NCBI GenBank assembly: GCA_002402585.1
Contig: DHGC01000031.1
Coordinates: 135-9,829, forward strand
From: Erysipelotrichaceae bacterium UBA4808
GTDB taxonomy: Bacteria; Bacillota_I; Bacilli_A; Erysipelotrichales; Erysipelotrichaceae
DNA length: 9,695 nucleotides
Direction of reading: 5' to 3'
Shown: positions 1 through 5,958 of the stretch, one piece after another
Layout: every line of letters starts with the position of its first letter
Position numbering within the stretch: position 1 is the first letter of the stretch
Notes under the pieces: model-generated
Databases searched by the model: none
What the model saw: the letters and a program-made list of their open reading frames with translations, nothing else
Told to the model about the DNA's origin: nothing
Program-made: the position numbers and the translations under genes

Positions 1-161
1 AAGACGACATCATAGGTACTCGCAGAACTCTTACCTTCTGAGATTGAACAGTGATGGATCTTCGTGGCATTGACATTCAAATCCTTGAGTGCTTTTTCCA
101 CCCGCATCTTCATCATTAAACTGGTCCCCGCTCCATTTGCGCATGATACTAATACTTTCAT
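1..161 (-). CDS. ulaB: PTS ascorbate-type EIIB component (UlaB/SgaB-like), 3' part cut off by window edge
   Basis: Only the first 53 codons are present; the rest lies left of the window. The translation starts MKVLVSCANGAGTS, with Cys7 in the P-loop-like position typical of small lactose/ascorbate-type EIIB proteins. In this family the cysteine takes phosphate from EIIA and passes it to the sugar held by EIIC. The start at 161 is set by a strong AAGGAGG ribosome site at about 168-175 on the minus strand. It sits 30 nt downstream of the ulaA stop, in the order lactonase-EIIA-EIIC-EIIB, so it is almost certainly cotranscribed with them. The family assignment rests on the N-terminal motif plus context; the specificity for ascorbate is inferred from the neighbours, above all ulaG. 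Confidence 0.88.
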   Translation of the reverse strand, partial: MKVLVSCANGAGTSLMMKMRVEKALKDLNVNATKIHHCSISEGKSSASTYDVV

Positions 162-191
162 TGAATAGACCTCCTTGTCGTCTTTAGTGTG

Positions 192-1646
192 TTACTTCGC
201 AGCTATCTTTTCAAGATAAGCCGCATAATCATCTGTAATCAAGAAATACGTGTCTTTATGACGAGCATATTGGATTTGTGGAATCGCCATCAAAGCAACA
301 AACACGATTGCGACACCGAAGTATCCTGCATATTTCAACAAGACTGCGATGATTGGCCATACGGTAGCCCAGTCAAACATACCGAGGTAACCGCCATAGA
401 CGGCCAAGCCAATGAATTGAGCAACCAATGCAGATCCGTATACTTGAATCAAACCAGCGATGAAAGGCATGATCATAGCAGCTTTGACACCGCCTTTACT
501 GTTCGCATAAACGGCGATTGTCGCATTGTCGAAGAAGACAGGAACGAAACCAGCGATGACCAAGACCGGACTCTTAAACAAAATCAAGGAAAGGATAGCT
601 AAGAATTGGCCCAAGGCTCCAAACAAGAAACCGATTGGGACCGCATTCGCAGCACCGAAACCATAGACAGCCGCAACATCGATTCCAGGAACAGCCCCTG
701 GCAATAAACGTGTCGAGATCCCTTGGAATGAATTGGTAAGTTCAGTAACGAATGTACGAACACCCAATTGTAAGATTGCGAGATAGACTGCAAAGTTTAG
801 TGAAGTGGTAAGGATGTAGAAGAAGAACGATTTGCCTTCAGCTAAGAACTTAGCTTCGACCAAGTAAGGTTGACCTAAGACCAAGAGAATGGCTCCAAAG
901 AACAAGGTCATCAAGACCGCTGTCGCGACCATGTTTTCATTAAAAATCGACAAGAAACCAGGCAACTTCAAATCTTCTAATTTTTTAGCATCGGATTTAA
1001 AGAATTTCTTAGACAATTCTGAGAAAATCGCGATCCCAAACATTTGTTGGTGGGCAACACAGAAACCTGCGCCTTCCGTCAACTCTTGTGTGTATTCAAC
1101 GGTAAGATTGGAACCAACTGCCCAATACGCACCCAGCAATACCCCCATGATTGCCAAGTATTGCATGTCCTGCAAATCTGGGAACGCGAACAAGACGATC
1201 CAGAAAGCGATCGCAGCTTGTTGCATCTGCACGTGACCGGTCGTAAAGATCGAACGAATCTTCGTGAATTTGCGGAAAGCAACGAGAACGATATTGAAGA
1301 TGAATGCGATGAGAAGTAATAACATAACGGATGAGAAACTACGACCCATTTCCGTCAAACCTGCGGTAACCGCATTTTGACCAAAATAAGGGTCAATGAC
1401 CATGGCTGATAATTGGAAACGATCCTTCAAACCAACCAAGATCGGACGGAAGTTGTTGACTAAGCCCCCCGAGCCAACCCCCAAAATCAAATAGCCGACA
1501 GTTGCCTTAATGAAGCCTGCAAATGATTCATACCAAGGTTTGCGTAATAGGACGTAACCGACCAATGTGATCAAACCGATGAAATAAGCAGGAACTGTCA
1601 GGATGTTGGACGCAAAGTAGGTCCAACCTTTTAAAATGATATCCAT
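192..1646 (-). CDS. ulaA: PTS L-ascorbate transporter EIIC component (UlaA/SgaT)
   Basis: A 484-residue, strongly hydrophobic protein with about ten or more membrane segments spread over the whole length, close to the size of E. coli UlaA. It is the membrane channel of the ascorbate phosphotransferase system, which moves L-ascorbate inward while EIIB phosphorylates it. Residues 197-204 (VAHQQMFG) hold a His-Gln-Gln motif; His199 probably matches the conserved substrate-site histidine of UlaA. The segment GSGGLVNNFRPIL at 58-70 and the PGAVPGID segment near 316-323 are also family-like. The C-terminus is a short cytoplasmic tail ending YLEKIAAK. Start chosen from AAAGGAG about 6 nt upstream. 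It follows the EIIA gene by 46 nt and precedes ulaB by 30 nt. Homology to UlaA is secure; ascorbate as substrate is an inference supported by the linked lactonase. Confidence 0.93.
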   Translation of the reverse strand: MDIILKGWTYFASNILTVPAYFIGLITLVGYVLLRKPWYESFAGFIKATVGYLILGVGSGGLVNNFRPILVGLKDRFQLSAMVIDPYFGQNAVTAGLTEMGRSFSSVMLLLLIAFIFNIVLVAFRKFTKIRSIFTTGHVQMQQAAIAFWIVLFAFPDLQDMQYLAIMGVLLGAYWAVGSNLTVEYTQELTEGAGFCVAHQQMFGIAIFSELSKKFFKSDAKKLEDLKLPGFLSIFNENMVATAVLMTLFFGAILLVLGQPYLVEAKFLAEGKSFFFYILTTSLNFAVYLAILQLGVRTFVTELTNSFQGISTRLLPGAVPGIDVAAVYGFGAANAVPIGFLFGALGQFLAILSLILFKSPVLVIAGFVPVFFDNATIAVYANSKGGVKAAMIMPFIAGLIQVYGSALVAQFIGLAVYGGYLGMFDWATVWPIIAVLLKYAGYFGVAIVFVALMAIPQIQYARHKDTYFLITDDYAAYLEKIAAK

Positions 1647-1692
1647 ACTAATCTCCTTTCCTTGTTTTTTTATTTATGTAGAACATTCGTTC

Positions 1693-2145
1693 TTATAAAT
1701 ACTTATCTGCGATCGCCAAGAGATCATCATCATTCTCGGCTTCTAATAAAGCAGCTACCACATCATCATTCATCAACATCTCACTCAATTTCATCATGTT
1801 TTCAAGATGTTTATCGGCATCAACTGCCGCTAATGTGAAGAAGAGCGTCGCATCTTTTTCAGGATCCCCTGGGGTAAAATGAACCGGTTCTTCGACTTTC
1901 ATAAAGCCGATACGATTGTTATTGACACCAACAGCCCCTGTGGAGGCGTGCGGCATGGCAATCATCGGCGCTATGACAATGTAAGGACCGTAATCCTTGA
2001 CACATTGAATCACCGAATATACATAGTCTTGGGTAATCGTATTGTCTCTTAGCAAGGGTTCACAACCGGCTTGGATCGCCTCTTCCCAAGAGTCAAAACG
2101 TTGGTGATAAGCCGTGTGCTTATTGGCTACGAATTCACGCAACAT
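1693..2145 (-). CDS. ulaC: PTS EIIA component, fructose/mannitol-type fold (UlaC)
   Basis: A 150-residue cytoplasmic phosphocarrier of the PTS EIIA-2 family. It takes phosphate from HPr and gives it to EIIB. The active-site region IAMPHAST at 62-69 contains the expected phosphorylated histidine, His66. The following VEEPVHF and the D..H...L..L motif (about 109-119) are family hallmarks. Length agrees with E. coli UlaC. The ATG at 2145 shares one base with the TAA of ulaG (TAATG), and only a weak AGG lies upstream, so translation is probably coupled to ulaG. A 46-nt gap separates it from ulaA downstream. The domain call is secure; the ascorbate role follows from the operon. Confidence 0.92.
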   Translation of the reverse strand: MLREFVANKHTAYHQRFDSWEEAIQAGCEPLLRDNTITQDYVYSVIQCVKDYGPYIVIAPMIAMPHASTGAVGVNNNRIGFMKVEEPVHFTPGDPEKDATLFFTLAAVDADKHLENMMKLSEMLMNDDVVAALLEAENDDDLLAIADKYL

Positions 2146-3203
2146 TAGAGCATCGACCTGAACGGAATGTTCTGTTCATCTTCAAACGCATCTTCGAAGC
2201 CTCTACGGAAGTGGAATTGACGTTTGTTGGCATCATCTGGATAAATGAACTTGCCACCGACATCCCAAACAAAGGGTTTGAATTTATAGTCTAAGACATA
2301 TTTCTTGAAATCATAAAGCATCAATATTTCTGCTGGATCGGCTTTGAAGTTCGTCCAAACATCGTAGTGAATGGGAATGACAACCTTGGTATTCAGTGCT
2401 TCTGCCATACGTAGGATATCAATGGAGGTCATCTTATCTTGGTTGCCCACTGGGTTTTCACCATAAGATCCAAAGGCTACATCGATCTGATGATCTTTGC
2501 CGTGTTTCGCAAAGTAGATCGAGTAATGGGAATCCCCAGAGTGATACACATTGCCACCTGGTGTCTTTACGATGAAATTGACCGCTTTGTCATCCATATC
2601 CGTAGGACACACACCCCGAATATCTTCATCTGCCGTTACCAAGCAGGTACGGTCGAAGGAATCCACAACACAAATCTCAGTATCTTTAATCTTGATCACA
2701 TCACCCGGTTTGACGGTAACAAGTTGGTCTTCAGGAACACCCCATTTACGCCAGATCTCAACGGATTTCTTAGGACCGATGAATGGGACTTTGGCTTTGA
2801 CGTTTTGAAGAACGCCAGCCGCCATGTTCAAGTCGATGTGATCCGCATGATAGTGCGTGGACAAGACCGCATCGACTGTACTCACGGCATAAGGATCAAA
2901 CACAATTTGGCTACCACGGAGATTCGGCTGTAACAGCTTACCTCCGGTCATATTACGCATTTGGTGGAAAGGTGCCATTTCTTGGACTTTTTTGGTTCGT
3001 TTACCATTTCCAAACCAGGCATCAATGACGATGTTGGTGTTGTTTTCAGTCTTGAACCAAATACCCACACAGCCCAACCACCACATGGCCAGTTTGCCTT
3101 TTTCAACGACTTCCTCATCGATTTCTTCATTCAACCACGTTCCCCATTCTGGGAACGAACTTAGAATCCATTTTTCTCTATTCATCTCATCAATCTTGGA
3201 CAT
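2145..3203 (-). CDS. ulaG: L-ascorbate-6-phosphate lactonase (UlaG), metallo-beta-lactamase fold
   Basis: A 352-residue cytoplasmic enzyme that hydrolyses L-ascorbate-6-phosphate to 3-keto-L-gulonate-6-phosphate, the first step after PTS import; UlaG is known to use Mn2+. The protein follows E. coli UlaG almost block by block: ILSSFPEWGTWLNEEI near the N-terminus, MWWLG at 40-44, and the metal motif HYHADH at 117-122 (His117, His119, Asp121, His122). Then come HSGDSHYS at 221-228 (His221, Asp224), GSYGENP at 245-251 and IPIHYD with His279. I start it at MSKIDEMN (3203) because AAAGGAGG lies 8 nt before this ATG and UlaG begins there; an in-frame start at 3233 would add ten unrelated residues. 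First gene of the operon, coupled to ulaC by TAATG. In E. coli ulaG is instead transcribed alone, divergent from the transport genes. Confidence 0.96.
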   Translation of the reverse strand: MSKIDEMNREKWILSSFPEWGTWLNEEIDEEVVEKGKLAMWWLGCVGIWFKTENNTNIVIDAWFGNGKRTKKVQEMAPFHQMRNMTGGKLLQPNLRGSQIVFDPYAVSTVDAVLSTHYHADHIDLNMAAGVLQNVKAKVPFIGPKKSVEIWRKWGVPEDQLVTVKPGDVIKIKDTEICVVDSFDRTCLVTADEDIRGVCPTDMDDKAVNFIVKTPGGNVYHSGDSHYSIYFAKHGKDHQIDVAFGSYGENPVGNQDKMTSIDILRMAEALNTKVVIPIHYDVWTNFKADPAEILMLYDFKKYVLDYKFKPFVWDVGGKFIYPDDANKRQFHFRRGFEDAFEDEQNIPFRSML

Positions 3204-3307
3204 CCGTTTTTCCTCCTTTAGAAATGTAACCACTTACTACTACACAAAGGATAATGGAGATTAATCATTAAAACAAGCGTATTATATGAATTATATTCGC
3301 ATTTTAT

Positions 3308-3384
3308 GATTATTTATACACTTAATTCGGTACTTGTGAAATTTTAATAGAATTATACGATTATTTTATTGATTATTCTATACA
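3308..3384. repeat. Near-identical direct repeat in the ulaG / regulator intergenic region; candidate repressor operators
   Basis: GATTATTTATACA (3308-3320) and GATTATTCTATACA (3371-3384) differ by a single inserted base; a third partial copy, GATTATTTTATT, sits at 3359-3370 directly before the second. One copy covers the -10 box of the ula promoter, the other lies between the -35 and -10 boxes of the divergent promoter. Start-to-start distance is 63 bp, six turns of B-DNA. DeoR-family repressors commonly bind repeated sites near the genes they control, and such a repressor is encoded next door. Binding itself is inference, and the AT-rich context raises the chance of coincidental likeness. 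Confidence 0.45.
3313..3340 (-). promoter_or_regulatory. Probable promoter of the ulaG-ulaC-ulaA-ulaB operon
   Basis: On the minus strand, TTCACA (3335-3340, five of six to the -35 consensus) and TATAAA (3313-3318) are 16 bp apart. Transcription would start near 3306, leaving an untranslated leader of about 100 nt before ulaG. TATAAT-like hexamers also occur at 3290-3295 and 3281-3286, but with poor -35 partners, so the exact start is uncertain. No riboswitch-like fold stood out in the leader. Confidence 0.5.
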
Positions 3385-3396
3385 GATTGTTATAAT
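3369..3396 (+). promoter_or_regulatory. Promoter of the membrane protein / DeoR regulator pair
   Basis: TTGATT (3369-3374), a 16-bp spacer and a perfect TATAAT (3391-3396) with an extended TGT just before it. The predicted start near 3403 falls on the ribosome site AGGAG (3403-3407), so the leader would be only about 12 nt. The same TTGATT plus extended TGT-TATAAT pattern recurs at 9122-9150. Confidence 0.65.
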
Positions 3397-3414
3397 GATT
3401 CCAGGAGCTTCCCT

Positions 3415-4242
3415 ATGCAACAAATCAAACTGTACTTCACAAAAAAAGAACAAATCAATATGTTCTTCAATTTCCTGGTTTATGTCATTTTTCTTGGCTA
3501 TTCCATCTATCTCTTTTCAACCAATCTCAACGATCCTTTCAATTGGTTCATGCTTGCGATTGCCCTCGCTTTTCTTAGCTTTAGTGTATTGAAGGAGTTC
3601 CTTAACTTCCATTTCAAAAAGGCAATCTATTTATTAACCGTTAAATGCGATCCAAAGTCCGGTTTGAACCAGATCACTAAAGTAGAACGATACGATCTCT
3701 TTAAAAGCTTCGACTCGGCTTGTTTGATCTTTCGTATTTTAGCCCTATTAGATCAACACGATACCGAAAATTTAAGTCACCTTCTAGATAACATTCCAAG
3801 CGATCAAGTTAAGGATCTGTTGCTCGTCAAAGCGTATGCCAACTTCAAAATCACAGTATTTAATAAGAATAAAACCCAAATGAAAAAGGCTTTTACCAGT
3901 TTGATCACTCTGAAAGATATCAAACATAAAGGTAAAGCTATCTTCAGTCCTCTCTTCTCGTGGGAAGACATCGAAGCGGAATATGAATATCGTATGAATG
4001 ATTTCAAGAAAGCCAGCAGTTTATTGAACAAAGCAAACATGGCCGCGATGAATCCGCGTGAGTTGTCACAACATGCCTTACTGCAAGCGGATGTCTTTGT
4101 TCAATTGGGTAAAATGAAAGAAGCGATGGGCTTATTTCAAGAAGTTGTACTCATGTCTTCATTGAATGCTTATGGGGAAGAAGCGAAGTCACAAATCATT
4201 GCCTTAGGGGGTCACTATGAAAGTCCAGAAATCAGTCGTTGA
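3415..4242 (+). CDS. Unrecognised membrane-anchored protein with C-terminal TPR-like helices
   Basis: I do not recognise this 275-residue protein as a named family. Two hydrophobic segments near residues 15-36 and 44-60 form a probable membrane hairpin, preceded by a basic stretch (KLYFTKKE) and followed by basic residues (FHFKKA), which suggests that both ends face the cytoplasm. The remainder is charged and helical. Residues about 185-247 read like tetratricopeptide helices (alternating small and large hydrophobics, EYRMNDFKKASSLLNKAN, then LLQADVFVQLGKMKEAMGLF). It has AGGAG 7 nt before the ATG and its own promoter. Its last 26 nt overlap the start of the DeoR-family gene, so the two are cotranscribed and probably translationally coupled. 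A role as a scaffold or sensor linked to the ascorbate system is possible but unsupported beyond position. Confidence 0.8.
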   Translation: MQQIKLYFTKKEQINMFFNFLVYVIFLGYSIYLFSTNLNDPFNWFMLAIALAFLSFSVLKEFLNFHFKKAIYLLTVKCDPKSGLNQITKVERYDLFKSFDSACLIFRILALLDQHDTENLSHLLDNIPSDQVKDLLLVKAYANFKITVFNKNKTQMKKAFTSLITLKDIKHKGKAIFSPLFSWEDIEAEYEYRMNDFKKASSLLNKANMAAMNPRELSQHALLQADVFVQLGKMKEAMGLFQEVVLMSSLNAYGEEAKSQIIALGGHYESPEISR

Positions 4243-4981
4243 ACAACGTCGTAATCTAGTCCTGAATATCTTAACCAAAGAACCCGACATCACAGCGGAT
4301 GCCTTGGCTTTACGTCTTCATGTCAGCCCGATAACAATTCGTAGGGATTTACAGTACTGGGAAGAAAAGAATCGGATCACACGTTTTTATGGTGGTGCTA
4401 AGATCGCCCAAACTTTTCAAGAAGCCCATTCAGAATTGAGCGAAATTGAAATTCGAAAAAACGCGATTGCGAAGCGAGCTGCGGAATTTATTGAGGATGG
4501 GGATACCATCTTCATCAACACATCTACGACTGCCCTTCTCATTTTAAGCTACATCAAAAATAAGAAGATCAATGTGATCACCAACAACGCCAATGCTGTC
4601 TTCATTCAAAAAGACTTTAATATCAACGTGATTCTTACGGGCGGTGAACTCCGTGAACCTAAGGAATCCATGGTTGGGGAGTTTGCCATCAATAACCTTT
4701 CCCGTGTCAGTGCGAATAAGACATTTATTGGTTGTAGTGGCATCTCCTCTAAAGTAGGCATCACCACCGCGGTCTTAGCGGAAGTCGCCATCAATGAATT
4801 GATGCTCAAACAATGCACAGGGACCCGCTTTGTGCTAGCCGATTCCACCAAGATCGGACATAATCATTCCTTTGTCTCCAACACGCTATCCAGAGTGGAT
4901 ATCTTGATTACCGATGACTTGGCCGACAAAGATGAATGTGAAGCCATCGCAGAAAAAAATGTCCGAATCCTAAAAGTTTAG
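4217..4981 (+). CDS. ulaR: DeoR-family transcriptional regulator, probable repressor of the ula operon (UlaR-like)
   Basis: A 254-residue cytoplasmic DNA-binding protein with the standard DeoR layout. An N-terminal winged helix-turn-helix spans about 8-60, with the family motif VSPITIRRDL at 36-45 followed by RFYGGAK. The C-terminal sugar-phosphate-sensing domain shows NTSTTALLI (101-109), the TGGELR motif (141-146), IGCSGI (171-176) and ADSTKIG (208-214). Members of this family usually repress sugar operons and are released by a phosphorylated intermediate; for E. coli UlaR that is ascorbate-6-phosphate. Start supported by AGGGGG (4206-4211), 5 nt before the ATG. It overlaps the upstream membrane-protein gene by 26 nt, and its stop overlaps that of the convergent HAD gene. 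The family is certain; the UlaR identity is inferred from divergence from ulaG. Confidence 0.93.
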   Translation: MKVQKSVVEQRRNLVLNILTKEPDITADALALRLHVSPITIRRDLQYWEEKNRITRFYGGAKIAQTFQEAHSELSEIEIRKNAIAKRAAEFIEDGDTIFINTSTTALLILSYIKNKKINVITNNANAVFIQKDFNINVILTGGELREPKESMVGEFAINNLSRVSANKTFIGCSGISSKVGITTAVLAEVAINELMLKQCTGTRFVLADSTKIGHNHSFVSNTLSRVDILITDDLADKDECEAIAEKNVRILKV

Positions 4982-4994
4982 TGTTCGAACATTT
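4957..4994 (-). terminator. Terminator hairpin inside the overlapping 3' ends of the regulator and HAD genes
   Basis: Arms at 4957-4967 (AAATGTCCGAA) and 4984-4994 (TTCGAACATTT) pair over 11 bp with one exception, which is a U-G wobble in minus-strand RNA and a C-A mismatch in plus-strand RNA. A nested arm pair CTAAA/TTTAG (4970-4974 and 4977-4981) fills most of the loop. Reading minus, the stem runs into seven T (4953-4959 on plus as A7), so this is a good intrinsic terminator for the HAD gene. Reading plus, the T run is short and termination of the regulator gene would be weaker. Both stop codons lie in the loop. Confidence 0.65.
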
Positions 4995-5820
4995 GATTGA
5001 CGATAAATGCAAAGCCATCTTCATCATGATGCGGCGCAACGATTTTCGCATGGGCTTTGACAACAGGATCGCCATTGATCATCGCAACACCAAAGCCACT
5101 GCCCTGAATCATTTCCAAATCATTGAGATTATCCCCAAAGGCAATGACCTCTTCAACCTTGAAACCTAAATGTTGAACGAGTTTTTCAATCCCTCCCAAT
5201 TTGCTTATGCTGGGATGCATGAATTCAAAGAGATAATCTTGTGATTTAAAGCCACGATATTTATCACTTTGATGCTTAAGATAGAAATTATTGATCATTT
5301 CCAAATCATTGGGATCACAGGCCAAGAGAAGTTTCTCAAGGTCTTTTTGGATGGTGCTCTTCATGTCCACGACATAGGCAGGCAGATGATTCTTGACACT
5401 GACACGTTTCATGAACGCATCCATCTCTTCACCATACAAGGCATCCTCACCATAGAAACAGAAATTACCCGGCATGTCTTTGTACAGCTCAAGAATCGCC
5501 TTAACCGCTTCGACCGATAGTTTTTCACCCAAGAGGAGTTCACCCGTTGCTTGAATGCCGATTTCAAGGCCATTGTTGGCAATGATCACATCTACCAAAC
5601 CTTCAATGTCCCACATGCCAAGCAGAGGTCTAACAGAGAAGTATGGTCGACCGGTCACGATGGCAAATTGAATACCTTTCGCTTTCAAGCGTTTGATGGC
5701 TTCACGGTTCACTTCACTGAGCATGCCTGTCTTATCTAACAAGGTCCCGTCCAAGTCACTGGCGACTAATTTGATTGTATGCTGAGCTTGATATTCTTTT
5801 AGTATTTGTTTTACGTCCAT
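4978..5820 (-). CDS. HAD-superfamily Cof-type phosphatase (subclass IIB)
   Basis: A 280-residue cytoplasmic phosphatase. Motif I DLDGTLL holds the nucleophile Asp22 and Asp24; motif II is VTGR with Thr56; motif III is Lys207 in SKLGG; motif IV is GDNLND with Asp230 and Asp234 for Mg2+. The cap domain sits between motifs II and III, about 88-195, as in Cof/YidA-type enzymes. Such proteins dephosphorylate sugar phosphates, FMN or pyridoxal phosphate with loose specificity, so the substrate cannot be named. The 16 residues before the motif I strand are a slightly long N-terminal extension. The ATG at 5820 has no Shine-Dalgarno sequence, and the upstream frame is soon closed by TGA. The stop overlaps that of the DeoR-type gene by 4 nt. 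No clear tie to ascorbate metabolism. Confidence 0.93.
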   Translation of the reverse strand: MDVKQILKEYQAQHTIKLVASDLDGTLLDKTGMLSEVNREAIKRLKAKGIQFAIVTGRPYFSVRPLLGMWDIEGLVDVIIANNGLEIGIQATGELLLGEKLSVEAVKAILELYKDMPGNFCFYGEDALYGEEMDAFMKRVSVKNHLPAYVVDMKSTIQKDLEKLLLACDPNDLEMINNFYLKHQSDKYRGFKSQDYLFEFMHPSISKLGGIEKLVQHLGFKVEEVIAFGDNLNDLEMIQGSGFGVAMINGDPVVKAHAKIVAPHHDEDGFAFIVNQMFEH

Positions 5821-5827
5821 ACTAGTG

Positions 5828-5856
5828 AATCTACACGCTTTGAATCTTCAATTCAA
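5828..5856 (-). promoter_or_regulatory. Candidate promoter of the HAD phosphatase, possibly giving a leaderless mRNA
   Basis: On the minus strand TTGAAT (5851-5856) and TAGATT (5828-5833) are exactly 17 bp apart; each matches four of six consensus bases. The predicted start, about 7 nt past the -10 box, falls at or next to the ATG at 5820, in line with the absence of a ribosome site. The -35 box is also one arm of a 6-bp dyad, TTGAAT-N5-ATTCAA (5840-5856). Confidence 0.35.
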
Positions 5857-5917
5857 GACCTCGTTAAAAATTTGGTCATTTGTTTCATAAAAAACGGGCA
5901 TCTGGCTTAAAAAAAGA

Positions 5918-5943
5918 TTAAGCACATTCTATACTGTGCTTAA
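5918..5943. promoter_or_regulatory. Perfect 9-bp palindrome before the dehydrogenase-like lipoprotein; operator or minus-strand terminator
   Basis: TTAAGCACA (5918-5926), an 8-nt loop and TGTGCTTAA (5935-5943) form a perfect inverted repeat that ends one base before the ribosome site. A TATACT hexamer (5930-5935, five of six to the -10 consensus) lies in its centre, although the -35 partner (TTAAAA, 5907-5912) is poor. That placement suits an operator over the promoter. Reading minus, the stem is followed by TCTTTTTTT, which is terminator-like and would stop antisense transcription coming from the right. The sequence does not decide between the two. Confidence 0.5.
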
Positions 5944-5958
5944 CAAAGGAGGATTCTT

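Noticed and set aside
189..602. 137-codon open frame on the plus strand
   Set aside because: Antisense to ulaA, low-complexity polar composition, no family likeness.
1680..1693. Short inverted repeat AGAACATTCGTTCT between ulaC and ulaA as a terminator
   Set aside because: Only 5-bp arms, and on the transcribed strand it is followed by an A-rich rather than T-rich run.
2439..2933. 164-codon open frame on the plus strand
   Set aside because: Lies fully antisense inside ulaG, without a ribosome site or recognisable domain; a shadow of a conserved gene.
3204..3233. Longer ulaG start at 3233 (MVTFLKEEKR extension)
   Set aside because: The ATG at 3203 has an ideal AAAGGAGG at 8 nt and matches the UlaG N-terminus; the longer form would translate through that ribosome site.
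4217..4242. Frameshift joining the membrane protein and DeoR gene
   Set aside because: Each has its own ribosome site and complete ends; the overlap is normal for coupled genes.
5940..5946. Rex-type (TTGTTAA-N-TTAACAA) site before the lipoprotein gene, and likewise near 9131-9140
   Set aside because: Only single half-sites are present at each place.
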